Part shown: one piece after another, positions 1-5,781 of the stretch
Numbering within the stretch: the first letter of the stretch is position 1
Layout: every line of letters starts with the position of its first letter
NCBI GenBank assembly: GCA_026705105.1
Contig: JAPPBK010000177.1
Span: forward strand, 1 to 5,781
Source: Chloroflexota bacterium
Lineage (GTDB): Bacteria > Chloroflexota > Dehalococcoidia > Bin125
Reading direction: 5' to 3'
DNA length: 5,781 nucleotides
Made by a program: the position numbers and the translations under genes
The notes under the pieces: model-generated
What the model was told of the DNA's origin: nothing
The model's input: the letters and a program-made list of their open reading frames with translations, nothing else
Database searches by the model: none

Positions 1-390
1 CGACAACTGATCACGCATATCCAGGACAACGACCAGGGCGCCCGCGATCGTGTCACTCCCGAGCTGCGCCAGGAGATTGTCGACCGCTACGTCGAGACCG
101 AGACGCTCTATCAGTTCAGCTTCCGCATCATCTCGATGCAGTCGGCCGGCCTGGTGCCGAACTACGAGGCCTCGACGGCCAAGCTGTTCGCCTCGGAACT
201 CAGTCAGCGGCTGGCGTTGACCGCGACCAAGGTCTTCGGTCTCCACGCCCAGCACTGGAGCGACGCTCCCCCTGCCAGCACGTTCACCCGCAACTACGTC
301 GGCATGGTCCCCGCAACGATCCGCGGAGGCACCTCCGAGGTCCAGCGCAACGTCATCGCCACGCGCGGTCTCGGCCTGCCGAGGGCCTAA
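1..390 (+). CDS. Acyl-CoA dehydrogenase, C-terminal part (5' end outside window)
   Basis: The frame is open from base 1 and ends at TAA 388-390, giving the last 129 residues of an acyl-CoA dehydrogenase. This FAD flavoprotein makes the alpha,beta double bond in acyl-CoA thioesters. The visible part is the C-terminal four-helix domain. Its signature is near the end: TIRGGTSEVQRNVIATRGLG, which matches the family pattern GGTSEIQRNIIAERxLGLPR that contacts FAD at the dimer interface. In medium-chain enzymes the catalytic Glu directly precedes the G-T of this motif; here that position is Gly (visible residue 109). The base must therefore lie elsewhere, as in several bacterial FadE subgroups, or on a partner subunit. 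A co-directional CoA-transferase follows after 67 bp, suggesting one operon. The family call is safe; the substrate is unknown. Confidence 0.93.
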   Translation, partial: RQLITHIQDNDQGARDRVTPELRQEIVDRYVETETLYQFSFRIISMQSAGLVPNYEASTAKLFASELSQRLALTATKVFGLHAQHWSDAPPASTFTRNYVGMVPATIRGGTSEVQRNVIATRGLGLPRA

Positions 391-446
391 CGCACGTTCG
401 AGCGTCAGCCGACCTGCACGTATCCTCCACTGAGATGCGACAGTGC

Positions 447-452
447 AGGGTG
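447..452 (+). promoter_or_regulatory. Ribosome binding site that decides the CoA-transferase start
   Basis: AGGGTG lies 5 bases before ATG 458. An in-frame GTG at 443 would add five residues (M-Q-G-V-S), but it has no purine-rich stretch at a suitable distance and would place this motif inside the gene. ATG 458 is therefore preferred. Confidence 0.55.
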
Positions 453-457
453 TCTCC

Positions 458-3103
458 ATGACCAACGATGAACACCTCCTCTCCGATCTGCGTGTGATCG
501 AGGTCGGCAATGAAGTTTCCGCCTATGCGGGCAAACTGCTGGCGGGGCTTGGGGCGGATGTGATCAAGGTCGAGCCGCTCGAGGGCTGTTCGACTCGGCA
601 GATTCGGCCGTTCTACGAGGACGAACCAGGGCCCGAGCGGTCGCTGTTCTGGTGGCACTACAGCATCGGCAAGCGGTCGCTGACGCTTGACCTCGCGGGA
701 GCAGAGGGACAGGCGCGGCTGCTGCAGCTTCTTGCCACAGTCGACCTGTTTCTGGATGCACGCCCGAAACCGGAAGTCGACGAGATAGGTCCTGACGAGG
801 ACGCGATCCGCGAAGCCAACCCGGAGATCGTGATCGCGCGGATGTCACCCTTCGGCGACTCGGGGCCGTGGGCCGGCTATCGCGGCTCCGACCTCGTGCA
901 CCTGGCGCTGGGCGGGCCGATGATGAACTGCGGCTATGACCCACAGCCCGACGGCACGTACGACACGCCGCCGATCGCTCCCCAGATGTGGCAGGCCTAC
1001 CACATCGCGGGCGAGCTTACGGTGATGAACGCAATCGGCGCGCTGATCGACCGCGGCCGCTCCGGTCGGGCGCAGACGCTGCATACGGCGGTTCACGACG
1101 CGGTCGCCAAGAACACGGAGCTGGACCTGATGAGCTGGGTCTACCGGCGGGCGCGGTTTTATCGTCAGACCTGCCGGCATGCGATGGAGCAGGTCTCGCC
1201 GCTGCCGATGATCGGGCCGACCAAGGACGGTCGCTGGGTGATGGCGCTGCCGCGCGGCCGCTCGCAGTCGCTGATCGACTTCCTCGACCGCTACGACATG
1301 TCGGCCGATCTCAAGGAAACGCCAGCGGAGGCGGGCGGGGCGAGCACTCGTTCTCGCGGCGAGACGGCGGCGCACCTGCAGGAAGTGTCGCAGCGGCTGA
1401 TCCGCAAGTTCCGCTTCGAGGATGTGCCCTGGCGCGATGCGCAGGACCTGGGCCATCTCTGGGCCCCGCTGCGCAAGCCGCACGAAAACGCGCTCGATCC
1501 GCACTGGTGGGAGCGCGGCAGCTTCGCAACGGTTGAGCATCCCGAGCTTGAGAAGGAATTCGTCTACACGTCGAGCAAGTGGGTGTCGTCGGAGACGTCG
1601 TGGAAGGTGGGTCCTCGGGCCCCGCTGTTGGGTGAGCACAACGTGGAGATTCTGGCTGAGCTGGCTGAGCGGAAGCCCCCCTCTGCCTTCGGCATCTCCC
1701 TCCGCGGAGCGGGGGGAGAGGGGAATGGAAACGCAGCCTCTCCGCAGAGCGGGGGAGAGGGGAACGCGAGGTCGCGGTGGGGGACGGCGTTTCCGCTGGA
1801 GGGCGTGCGGATTCTCGACTTCACCTGGTGGCTGGCCTCGGGCGGGGCGCCTCGGTTTCTCTCGGCGCTGGGCGCCGAGGACATCAAGGTCGAGTGGCAC
1901 CAGAACATGGACCTACGCGTCGGCATGGCGCAGTTCCCCGAGGGCGGCAAGGCGGCGCGACAGGAACTGGGCGTTGGCGATGCGCCGCTGCCGCCCGACA
2001 ACTCGACGATCAACCGTTCGGGACAGTTCAACGACTTCCACGCCGGGCACCGCGGGCTCTCGCTCAATCTGCGTGACCCGCGCGGGCTGGAGATCGCCAA
2101 GCGGCTGGTCGCGGCTTCCGACATCGTGGCCGAGGGCTTCTCGCCCGGCGTGATGGAGCGCTGGGGCCTGGGCTACGAGGTGATGAAAGAGATCAAGCCG
2201 GACATCATCTACCTGTCGCAGTCGGGCATGGGCCAGGTCGGCGTCTACGGTCGGTACCGCACGGTCGGGCCGATTGCCGCATCGTTCGCCGGCGTCTCAG
2301 AGCTGTCGGGGCTGCCTGAGCCGTACGCGCCTGCCGGCTGGGGCTATAGCTACCTCGACTGGTTCGGCGCCTACAACCTGGCCAACGCGATGATGGCCGC
2401 GCTCTACTATCGCGACCGCACCGGCAAAGGCCAATGGATCGACTCCTCGCAGGTCGACGCGGGCATCTACCTGAACGGCACCTCGGTGCTGGAGTGGTCG
2501 GCCAACGGCACGATCTGGCAGCGCTACGGCAACCGCTCGCCATACAAGCCGGCCGCGCCGCACGGCGCGTACCGCTGCCGCGACGACGTTGAGTCCAGCG
2601 ACCGCTGGATCGCGTTCGCCTGCTTCGACGAGTCGGACTGGCTGGCCTTGCGGCGGGTGATGGGCGATCCCGAGTGGGCGTCGTCGGAGCGCTTCGCTTC
2701 CCTGGCCGACCGTCTGGCCAACCAGGAAGAACTGGACGAACGAATCACCGAGTGGACGCGCGGGCATGACCGTTGGGAGCTGATGACGCGGCTGCAGGAG
2801 GCGGGCGTCGCCGCCGGTGTCTGCCAGGACGCCCAGGACCGGCTGGAAGTCGACCCGCAGCTCGCCCACCTCAACTGGCTGACCGAGGTCGAGCACTCGG
2901 AGATGGGCGCCTGGCCAACGAAGGAAGTCCCGGTCAAGTGGAGCCAGACCCCGCCGTTTATGGGCGGCCCCATCGACCGGGGCGCCCCCTGCTACGGAGA
3001 GGACAACCACTACGTCCTCGGCGAGCTGCTCGGCATGAGCACGTCGGAGATCTCGCGTCTGGCGGACGACGGCGTGATCGCCGAGGGTTTGACGTCAGTG
3101 TGA
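458..3103 (+). CDS. Tandem two-domain CaiB/BaiF family CoA-transferase
   Basis: The protein has 881 residues, about twice the length of a single family III CoA-transferase, because it holds two complete CaiB/BaiF units. Unit 1 (about 8-400) opens with LRVIEVGNEVSAYAGKLLAG followed by LGADVIKVEP. Unit 2 (about 446-875) opens with LEGVRILDF and LGAEDIKVEW, and carries FSPGVMERWGLGYE and IIYLSQSGMGQ. These enzymes move CoA between carboxylic acids through an aspartyl-CoA thioester. In unit 2 the nucleophile is present as Asp662 in GKGQWIDSSQVDA. In unit 1 the aligned motif GRAQTLHTAVHDA has His209 in its place, so unit 1 may be catalytically dead or structural. Family III enzymes form interlocked dimers, so a fusion could act as a pseudo-heterodimer. 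The linker (405-444) is low-complexity and encoded by a repeat. The acyl-CoA dehydrogenase upstream suggests catabolism of an organic acid; the substrate is not predictable. It is probably cytoplasmic: no signal peptide or membrane segment is seen. Confidence 0.93.
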   Translation: MTNDEHLLSDLRVIEVGNEVSAYAGKLLAGLGADVIKVEPLEGCSTRQIRPFYEDEPGPERSLFWWHYSIGKRSLTLDLAGAEGQARLLQLLATVDLFLDARPKPEVDEIGPDEDAIREANPEIVIARMSPFGDSGPWAGYRGSDLVHLALGGPMMNCGYDPQPDGTYDTPPIAPQMWQAYHIAGELTVMNAIGALIDRGRSGRAQTLHTAVHDAVAKNTELDLMSWVYRRARFYRQTCRHAMEQVSPLPMIGPTKDGRWVMALPRGRSQSLIDFLDRYDMSADLKETPAEAGGASTRSRGETAAHLQEVSQRLIRKFRFEDVPWRDAQDLGHLWAPLRKPHENALDPHWWERGSFATVEHPELEKEFVYTSSKWVSSETSWKVGPRAPLLGEHNVEILAELAERKPPSAFGISLRGAGGEGNGNAASPQSGGEGNARSRWGTAFPLEGVRILDFTWWLASGGAPRFLSALGAEDIKVEWHQNMDLRVGMAQFPEGGKAARQELGVGDAPLPPDNSTINRSGQFNDFHAGHRGLSLNLRDPRGLEIAKRLVAASDIVAEGFSPGVMERWGLGYEVMKEIKPDIIYLSQSGMGQVGVYGRYRTVGPIAASFAGVSELSGLPEPYAPAGWGYSYLDWFGAYNLANAMMAALYYRDRTGKGQWIDSSQVDAGIYLNGTSVLEWSANGTIWQRYGNRSPYKPAAPHGAYRCRDDVESSDRWIAFACFDESDWLALRRVMGDPEWASSERFASLADRLANQEELDERITEWTRGHDRWELMTRLQEAGVAAGVCQDAQDRLEVDPQLAHLNWLTEVEHSEMGAWPTKEVPVKWSQTPPFMGGPIDRGAPCYGEDNHYVLGELLGMSTSEISRLADDGVIAEGLTSV
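1676..1764 (+). repeat. Two copies of a palindromic G-rich repeat inside the CoA-transferase linker
   Basis: Copy 1 is at 1700-1725 (CTCCGCGGAGCGGG... to GAGGGGAA) and copy 2 at 1740-1764 (CTCCGCAGAGCGGG... to GAGGGGAA). They differ by one G/A change and one missing G, and start 40 bp apart. Copy 1 begins with the perfect palindrome CTCCGCGGAG (1700-1709). An outer stem can form between CCCCTCT (1678-1684) and AGAGGGG (1717-1723), giving a nested hairpin. The missing G in copy 2 brings it back into the same frame, so both copies encode G-G-E-G-N. This resembles the small dispersed palindromic repeats of many GC-rich genomes, here tolerated in a flexible linker. A genome-wide family cannot be shown from one window. 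Confidence 0.7.
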
Positions 3104-3106
3104 GCG

Positions 3107-3790
3107 CTACAACAACGTCGGTTGGCTAACCTCTGGCGTCGGCGCTTCGCGCGTCAAGGCTTCGTCGATCGCTGCGATCAGCTCTTCCTCAGACGACGCA
3201 ATCCACACGCGCGGTTTCGAGAGCCACAAGTCGACGTGAGCACGATCACGGTCGGAGTCGGACCAGCCAATCACGACTGGCATCTCGCGTTTGATCGCCT
3301 TCTTCACTGCGTCGTGGGTGCCGCCGCTGTCGCCCGGGTCAATGGCGACGAGCACCACTCCGAGTGCGCAAATGAGATCGTTGCGTTGCATCGCCCGCCA
3401 GACGGTCCAGCCGGCGTTCGACTCGAACTGCGAGACGGCAGTCAAATGCTGCTCAAGCTCATCCCGCGGCTCGATCACCGCTCGGAGTTCGCGTCGCAGT
3501 CGGAATCGCCCCAGTCCTTCAGCCAGCACGGCGATGGTGTGTCCGCCTGCCTCGACGCAGGCGACGTGACCGGCCATGTCGACGCCCTTCGCGTAGCCAC
3601 TCACGAGCGATAGATCGGCCTGAGCGGCGAACATGCCCACTGCGTTCGCAAACGCAATCCCATCAACTCCTGCGGCCCGTGAGCCGCATAGGGCGATGCC
3701 GGGCTCGCGAAGCCGACTCCCGTGGCCGTGTACTGCAAGATTGTTGAAGGTGGGCTCGACTCCCGAAGCCGCAGATTGAGTGGTGGTCAT
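3107..3790 (-). CDS. Stand-alone DprA/SMF-like Rossmann protein, ShosA-like
   Basis: The protein has 227 residues and carries the DprA/SMF (SLOG superfamily) nucleotide-binding Rossmann fold. In order: IALCGSR at 32-38 with G44 (family pattern GSRxxxxxG); SGYAKGVDMAGH at 64-75 (pattern SGxARGIDxxAH); GGHTIAVLAEGL at 82-93; QRNDLICALG at 135-144 (pattern RNRIIAGLS); and DSGGTHDAVKKAI at 154-166 (pattern SGxLxTAxxA). It lacks an N-terminal SAM-like domain and the C-terminal winged helix of many housekeeping DprA proteins, and no other competence gene is nearby. ATG 3788-3790 is preceded by AGGCGGAG. The gene starts 11 bp after the PRTase stop, so the two are almost certainly co-transcribed. By analogy with ShosTA it would be the antitoxin or sensor partner, probably binding DNA or a nucleotide. 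The fold is well supported; the role is inferred from context. Its TAG stop lies 3 bp from the stop of the convergent CoA-transferase. Confidence 0.85.
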   Translation of the reverse strand: MTTTQSAASGVEPTFNNLAVHGHGSRLREPGIALCGSRAAGVDGIAFANAVGMFAAQADLSLVSGYAKGVDMAGHVACVEAGGHTIAVLAEGLGRFRLRRELRAVIEPRDELEQHLTAVSQFESNAGWTVWRAMQRNDLICALGVVLVAIDPGDSGGTHDAVKKAIKREMPVVIGWSDSDRDRAHVDLWLSKPRVWIASSEEELIAAIDEALTREAPTPEVSQPTLL

Positions 3791-3792
3791 TG

Positions 3793-3800
3793 CTCCGCCT
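3793..3800 (-). promoter_or_regulatory. Ribosome binding site of the DprA-like gene
   Basis: AGGCGGAG occupies most of the 11-bp gap between the PRTase stop (TGA at 3804-3802) and the DprA-like ATG (3790-3788). A separate strong site in so short a gap suggests the second gene is translated in its own right from the shared transcript. Confidence 0.55.
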
Positions 3801-3801
3801 G

Positions 3802-4668
3802 TCAGCAGAATGGTACGTCGAAGCCCTCGACCTCGAGCGTCTCGGGCAACTCGTCCGGCCAGTTGTCCACACCGGCCGGCAATCCGTTGCAGTCTCGGGC
3901 GGTCTTGGTCAGCGCGAGACAGATGACCGCGGTCGCGCCCGCGCGTCGAAGCGCCGTGAGCCCCGCCATCATCGTGTTGCCGCTGCGATAGATGTCATCG
4001 ACAAGCAGCACGCGACGCCCGAAGGCGTCCCTGTCGGCGTTCATCATCGCGCCGAGCGACCTGGCGCTAGACATCGTCGAACCAGACTGCCCCTTCTGCG
4101 GCCTCTGGTTTCGCGACCGCAGCCATAGTCGTCGCAGTCCAAGCCTTCCACCGATTGCGTCCGCGAGCGCAGCGGGTAAGTCGAAGTCCTTCGGCTTTGT
4201 TCCCGGTATCGCTGCGACCGCGTCCACCGAGCGAATCACCGGGTGCGCTGCCAGCCAACTCAGCGTGGCGTTCCGGACTTGCTCCACTGCTTCAGGCTCG
4301 GAGGGGTTGCTTTGTCCGTAATCTTTGGCCCGTTCGACGAGGTCGCCAAGTTGTGAACGTTCCTTGATGTCGGCGAACCAGTGCAGTCCCATTGCATGTG
4401 ACATGACGGCCTCGTCATCGATTGTCACACTGCCCCGAAGGAGTTCCAGGAACAATCGAGTCGACTCAAACTGTTCCGGGCGACCGGACGTGAGCAGAAT
4501 CGTCCCGGGCGGCGCGCCTGCCCGAACGTCCACCCCTGCCGGCAAGGCTCGCTTCAACAGCGTGTTGAAGTGGTCGAGCATGAACATCGGACGGGTCGTG
4601 ACGATAAGGCTCCACTCGCCGGCTGTCCGACTCGAACGAATCTCAACGATGCGACCACAGTCGGGCAT
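3802..4668 (-). CDS. ComF-like phosphoribosyltransferase with unassigned N-terminal region, ShosT-like
   Basis: From ATG 4668 the protein has 288 residues. The C-terminal half (about 148-262) is a type I phosphoribosyltransferase of the ComF kind. The PRPP-binding loop VLLVDDIYRSGNT is at 220-232, with the usual two acidic residues before the loop. A ComF-like upstream segment has AVAAIPGT (150-157) and QKGQS (191-195), followed by a spaced R and N. Type I PRTases bind PRPP and transfer or release ribose-phosphate on a base. The first 140 or so residues match nothing I recognise and lack the four-cysteine zinc finger of true ComF. GTG 4701 would add 11 residues but has no ribosome binding site and uses CTA and TTA codons, odd for this GC-rich sequence; ATG 4668 has GGGAGG upstream, with a longish 11-base spacing. 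The gene is followed by the DprA-like gene at 11 bp. In ShosTA the PRTase is the toxic effector; that role here is inference. Confidence 0.84.
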   Translation of the reverse strand: MPDCGRIVEIRSSRTAGEWSLIVTTRPMFMLDHFNTLLKRALPAGVDVRAGAPPGTILLTSGRPEQFESTRLFLELLRGSVTIDDEAVMSHAMGLHWFADIKERSQLGDLVERAKDYGQSNPSEPEAVEQVRNATLSWLAAHPVIRSVDAVAAIPGTKPKDFDLPAALADAIGGRLGLRRLWLRSRNQRPQKGQSGSTMSSARSLGAMMNADRDAFGRRVLLVDDIYRSGNTMMAGLTALRRAGATAVICLALTKTARDCNGLPAGVDNWPDELPETLEVEGFDVPFC

Positions 4669-4679
4669 GCTGCACAGCG

Positions 4680-4685
4680 CCTCCC
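4680..4685 (-). promoter_or_regulatory. Ribosome binding site supporting the ATG start of the PRTase
   Basis: On the - strand, GGGAGG lies 11 bases before ATG 4668. The spacing is longer than ideal but the match is strong, and the upstream GTG at 4701 has none. Confidence 0.4.
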
Positions 4686-4691
4686 GACCAG

Positions 4692-4706
4692 ATAATAGCA
4701 CATGTG
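4692..4706 (-). promoter_or_regulatory. Possible promoter or operator of the PRTase/DprA pair
   Basis: The 67-bp gap between the hydrolase stop and the PRTase ATG holds TATTAT (4697-4692), one base from the -10 consensus, and directly upstream the perfect palindrome CACATGTG (4706-4699). The stretch 4681-4740 has 31 G/C of 60, low for this window. No convincing -35 box lies 16-18 bases upstream (GAACCT at 17). A repressor or activator site is possible but unproven. Read-through from the hydrolase gene is the alternative. Confidence 0.28.
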
Positions 4707-4735
4707 TACTGTTGAGGTTCGATGAGGACGGCGAG

Positions 4736-5781
4736 CTACAACGATTCGTACAGCGCGTCGATTAGCGCGGTGCAGCGTTGATCATGCGCAACCTCGGTGC
4801 CCATCTGGTTCATCGTGTAGCCGAAGCCGATTTCGGCGTCGAGGTCGGCGTAGCCGAGGGAGCCTCCGGCACCGGGGTGGCCGAATGCTCTCGGGTTGGG
4901 GCCGTAGGGGGTGGACTGTCCGGTCAGGGCCCAGCCGAGGCCGAAGCGGGTGTTGATCCCGATGCAGGTGTCGGGGCCGTTGGTCTGTTCCTCGATGCCG
5001 CGTTCGATGGTCTCGGGATTGAGCACGTGGACGCCGTCGATCGCGCCGCCGTTGGCTGCGCCTCCGTAGATGCGTGCGAGCGCGCGGGCGGTGGCGTGAC
5101 CGTTGGCGGCGGGGATCTCGGCGGCTCGCCAGTCGCGGCGCGAGGCCATCGCGGGTCCGCCGGGGTTGAATACGGGCGGATTGATCACGGCGACGATCCC
5201 GACGCTGTCGGGGTCGCCGAAGAGGTCGCTGGTGGGCGGGAACTCAGCCGCGATCTGAGGTTCGATCACGGTTGAGATGCGGGCGTCGAACTCGGGACCG
5301 GTGCCTATGTGAGCGTCGAGTCCGAGCGGCGCGGCGAACTCCTCGCGGAAGTAGGTACCGACCGAGCGGCCGTCGATGCGGCGGATGACCTCGCCCACGA
5401 GCCAGCCAAAGGTCATCGCGTGATAGCCGTGCTGCTCGCCCGGTGTCCACCAGGGCTCCTGCTCGGCCAGGGCCGAAGTCATGGTCTCCCAGTTGAACAT
5501 GTCCTCGGTGACGAGCTCGCGCTTGACGGCGGCCATGCCCGCCTTGTGGCAGAGCAGCCAGCGAACGGGGATGTCCTGCTTGCCGCCAGCGGCGAACTCG
5601 GGCCAGTACTCGGCGACCGGCGCGTCCAGGTCGAGCTTGCCCTCTTCGACCAGCCGGTGGGCGCAGAATGCGACCAGGCCCTTGGTCGATGAGTAGACGT
5701 TGACGAGGGTGTTGCGGTCCCACTCGCGCTCGCGCGATGCGTCGTACCAGCCGCCCCAGAGGTCGACAACCGGTTCGCCGC
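4736..5781 (-). CDS. Serine hydrolase of the beta-lactamase (class C/EstB-like) family, 5' end outside window
   Basis: The frame is open from the right edge to TAG at 4738-4736, giving 347 visible residues; an internal ATG at 5536 is not the true start, because conserved motifs lie upstream of it. The nucleophile motif S-S-T-K is at visible residues 30-33, in VNVYSSTKGL. The second motif is the Tyr of GYHAMTFGWLVGE (Tyr119), at the YxN position. The third is FGHPGAGGSLGY (His301), where HxG replaces the KTG of true beta-lactamases. This set, with LEEGKLDLDAPVAEYW-like spacing after the nucleophile, marks the esterase/peptidase-like members of the family rather than antibiotic-resistance enzymes. 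The substrate is unknown; ester or amide hydrolysis is likely. The N-terminus is missing, so a signal peptide cannot be judged. The gene reads towards the PRTase with a 67-bp gap, and could be co-transcribed or simply a chromosomal neighbour. Confidence 0.92.
   Translation of the reverse strand, partial: GEPVVDLWGGWYDASREREWDRNTLVNVYSSTKGLVAFCAHRLVEEGKLDLDAPVAEYWPEFAAGGKQDIPVRWLLCHKAGMAAVKRELVTEDMFNWETMTSALAEQEPWWTPGEQHGYHAMTFGWLVGEVIRRIDGRSVGTYFREEFAAPLGLDAHIGTGPEFDARISTVIEPQIAAEFPPTSDLFGDPDSVGIVAVINPPVFNPGGPAMASRRDWRAAEIPAANGHATARALARIYGGAANGGAIDGVHVLNPETIERGIEEQTNGPDTCIGINTRFGLGWALTGQSTPYGPNPRAFGHPGAGGSLGYADLDAEIGFGYTMNQMGTEVAHDQRCTALIDALYESL

Noticed and set aside
443..457. GTG 443 as the start of the CoA-transferase
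   Set aside because: No ribosome binding site, and it would place the good AGGGTG site inside the gene; ATG 458 is better.
1684..1694. TGCC-TTC-GGCA hairpin as an intrinsic terminator
   Set aside because: It is inside a continuous reading frame, has only 4 bp of stem and no T-run.
1700..1764. CRISPR-like spaced repeats
   Set aside because: Only two copies, a 14-15 bp interval, inside a coding frame and imperfect; this does not fit a CRISPR array.
845..1900. Long open frame on the - strand, 351 codons
   Set aside because: It lies wholly antisense to the CoA-transferase, is rich in Arg, Pro and Ala with no recognisable motif, and is what a GC-rich gene gives in the opposite frame.
2297..3010. 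Open frame on the - strand, 237 codons, with VGQVVGAEPVEV-like segments
   Set aside because: Antisense to the clearly conserved second CoA-transferase unit; the composition is that of a shadow frame and no domain is seen.
3102..3160. Possible terminator (AGCGCT palindrome at 3103-3108 and GCGC-TTC-GCGC nearby)
   Set aside because: The stems are very short, no T-run follows, and the second lies inside the DprA-like coding region.
4778..5275. Gly/Val/Ala-rich open frame on the + strand, 165 codons
   Set aside because: Antisense to the conserved serine hydrolase; its low-complexity composition mirrors the codon bias of that gene.
4736..5781. Antibiotic-resistance beta-lactamase
   Set aside because: The KTG motif is replaced by HPG and the overall motif set fits EstB-like hydrolases, so a resistance role is not supported.

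Overview
This is a GC-rich bacterial window with five protein-coding genes and almost no intergenic space. Two genes are cut by the window edges. The left part, on the + strand, is acyl-CoA metabolism: the last 129 codons of an acyl-CoA dehydrogenase, then a large tandem two-domain CaiB/BaiF (family III) CoA-transferase. The right part, on the - strand, reads towards them: a serine beta-lactamase-fold hydrolase (5' end beyond the window), then a ComF-like phosphoribosyltransferase (PRTase), then a short DprA/SMF-like Rossmann protein. The two sets converge, and the two stop codons are only 3 bases apart.

The organism cannot be fixed from the sequence. High GC, acyl-CoA dehydrogenase paired with CaiB/BaiF enzymes, and an EstB-like serine hydrolase are typical of free-living heterotrophs such as Actinomycetota, Chloroflexota (SAR202/Dehalococcoidia-like) or some Proteobacteria. 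I lean weakly to one of the first two. No rRNA, tRNA, CRISPR, transposase or integrase is visible.

Layout. 1-390 is the acyl-CoA dehydrogenase C-terminus. 391-457 is a short gap with a ribosome binding site. 458-3103 is the CoA-transferase; its inter-domain linker is encoded by two copies of a palindromic G-rich repeat, and its first half has His where the catalytic Asp should be. 3107-3790 (-) is the DprA-like protein. 3802-4668 (-) is the PRTase, with a possible alternative start at 4701. 4669-4735 is a short AT-richer gap with a -10-like box and a perfect 8-bp palindrome. 4736-5781 (-) is the serine hydrolase.

The most interesting part is the PRTase/DprA pair. The two genes are 11 bp apart, in the order PRTase then DprA. 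The DprA-like protein lacks the extra domains of the housekeeping transformation protein. This matches the architecture of ShosTA, a two-gene toxin-antitoxin and anti-phage system (ShosT a PRTase, ShosA a DprA-like protein). I infer a ShosTA-like defence module inserted between metabolic genes. The acyl-CoA dehydrogenase and CoA-transferase probably work together in activating and oxidising an unidentified carboxylic acid as its CoA thioester.
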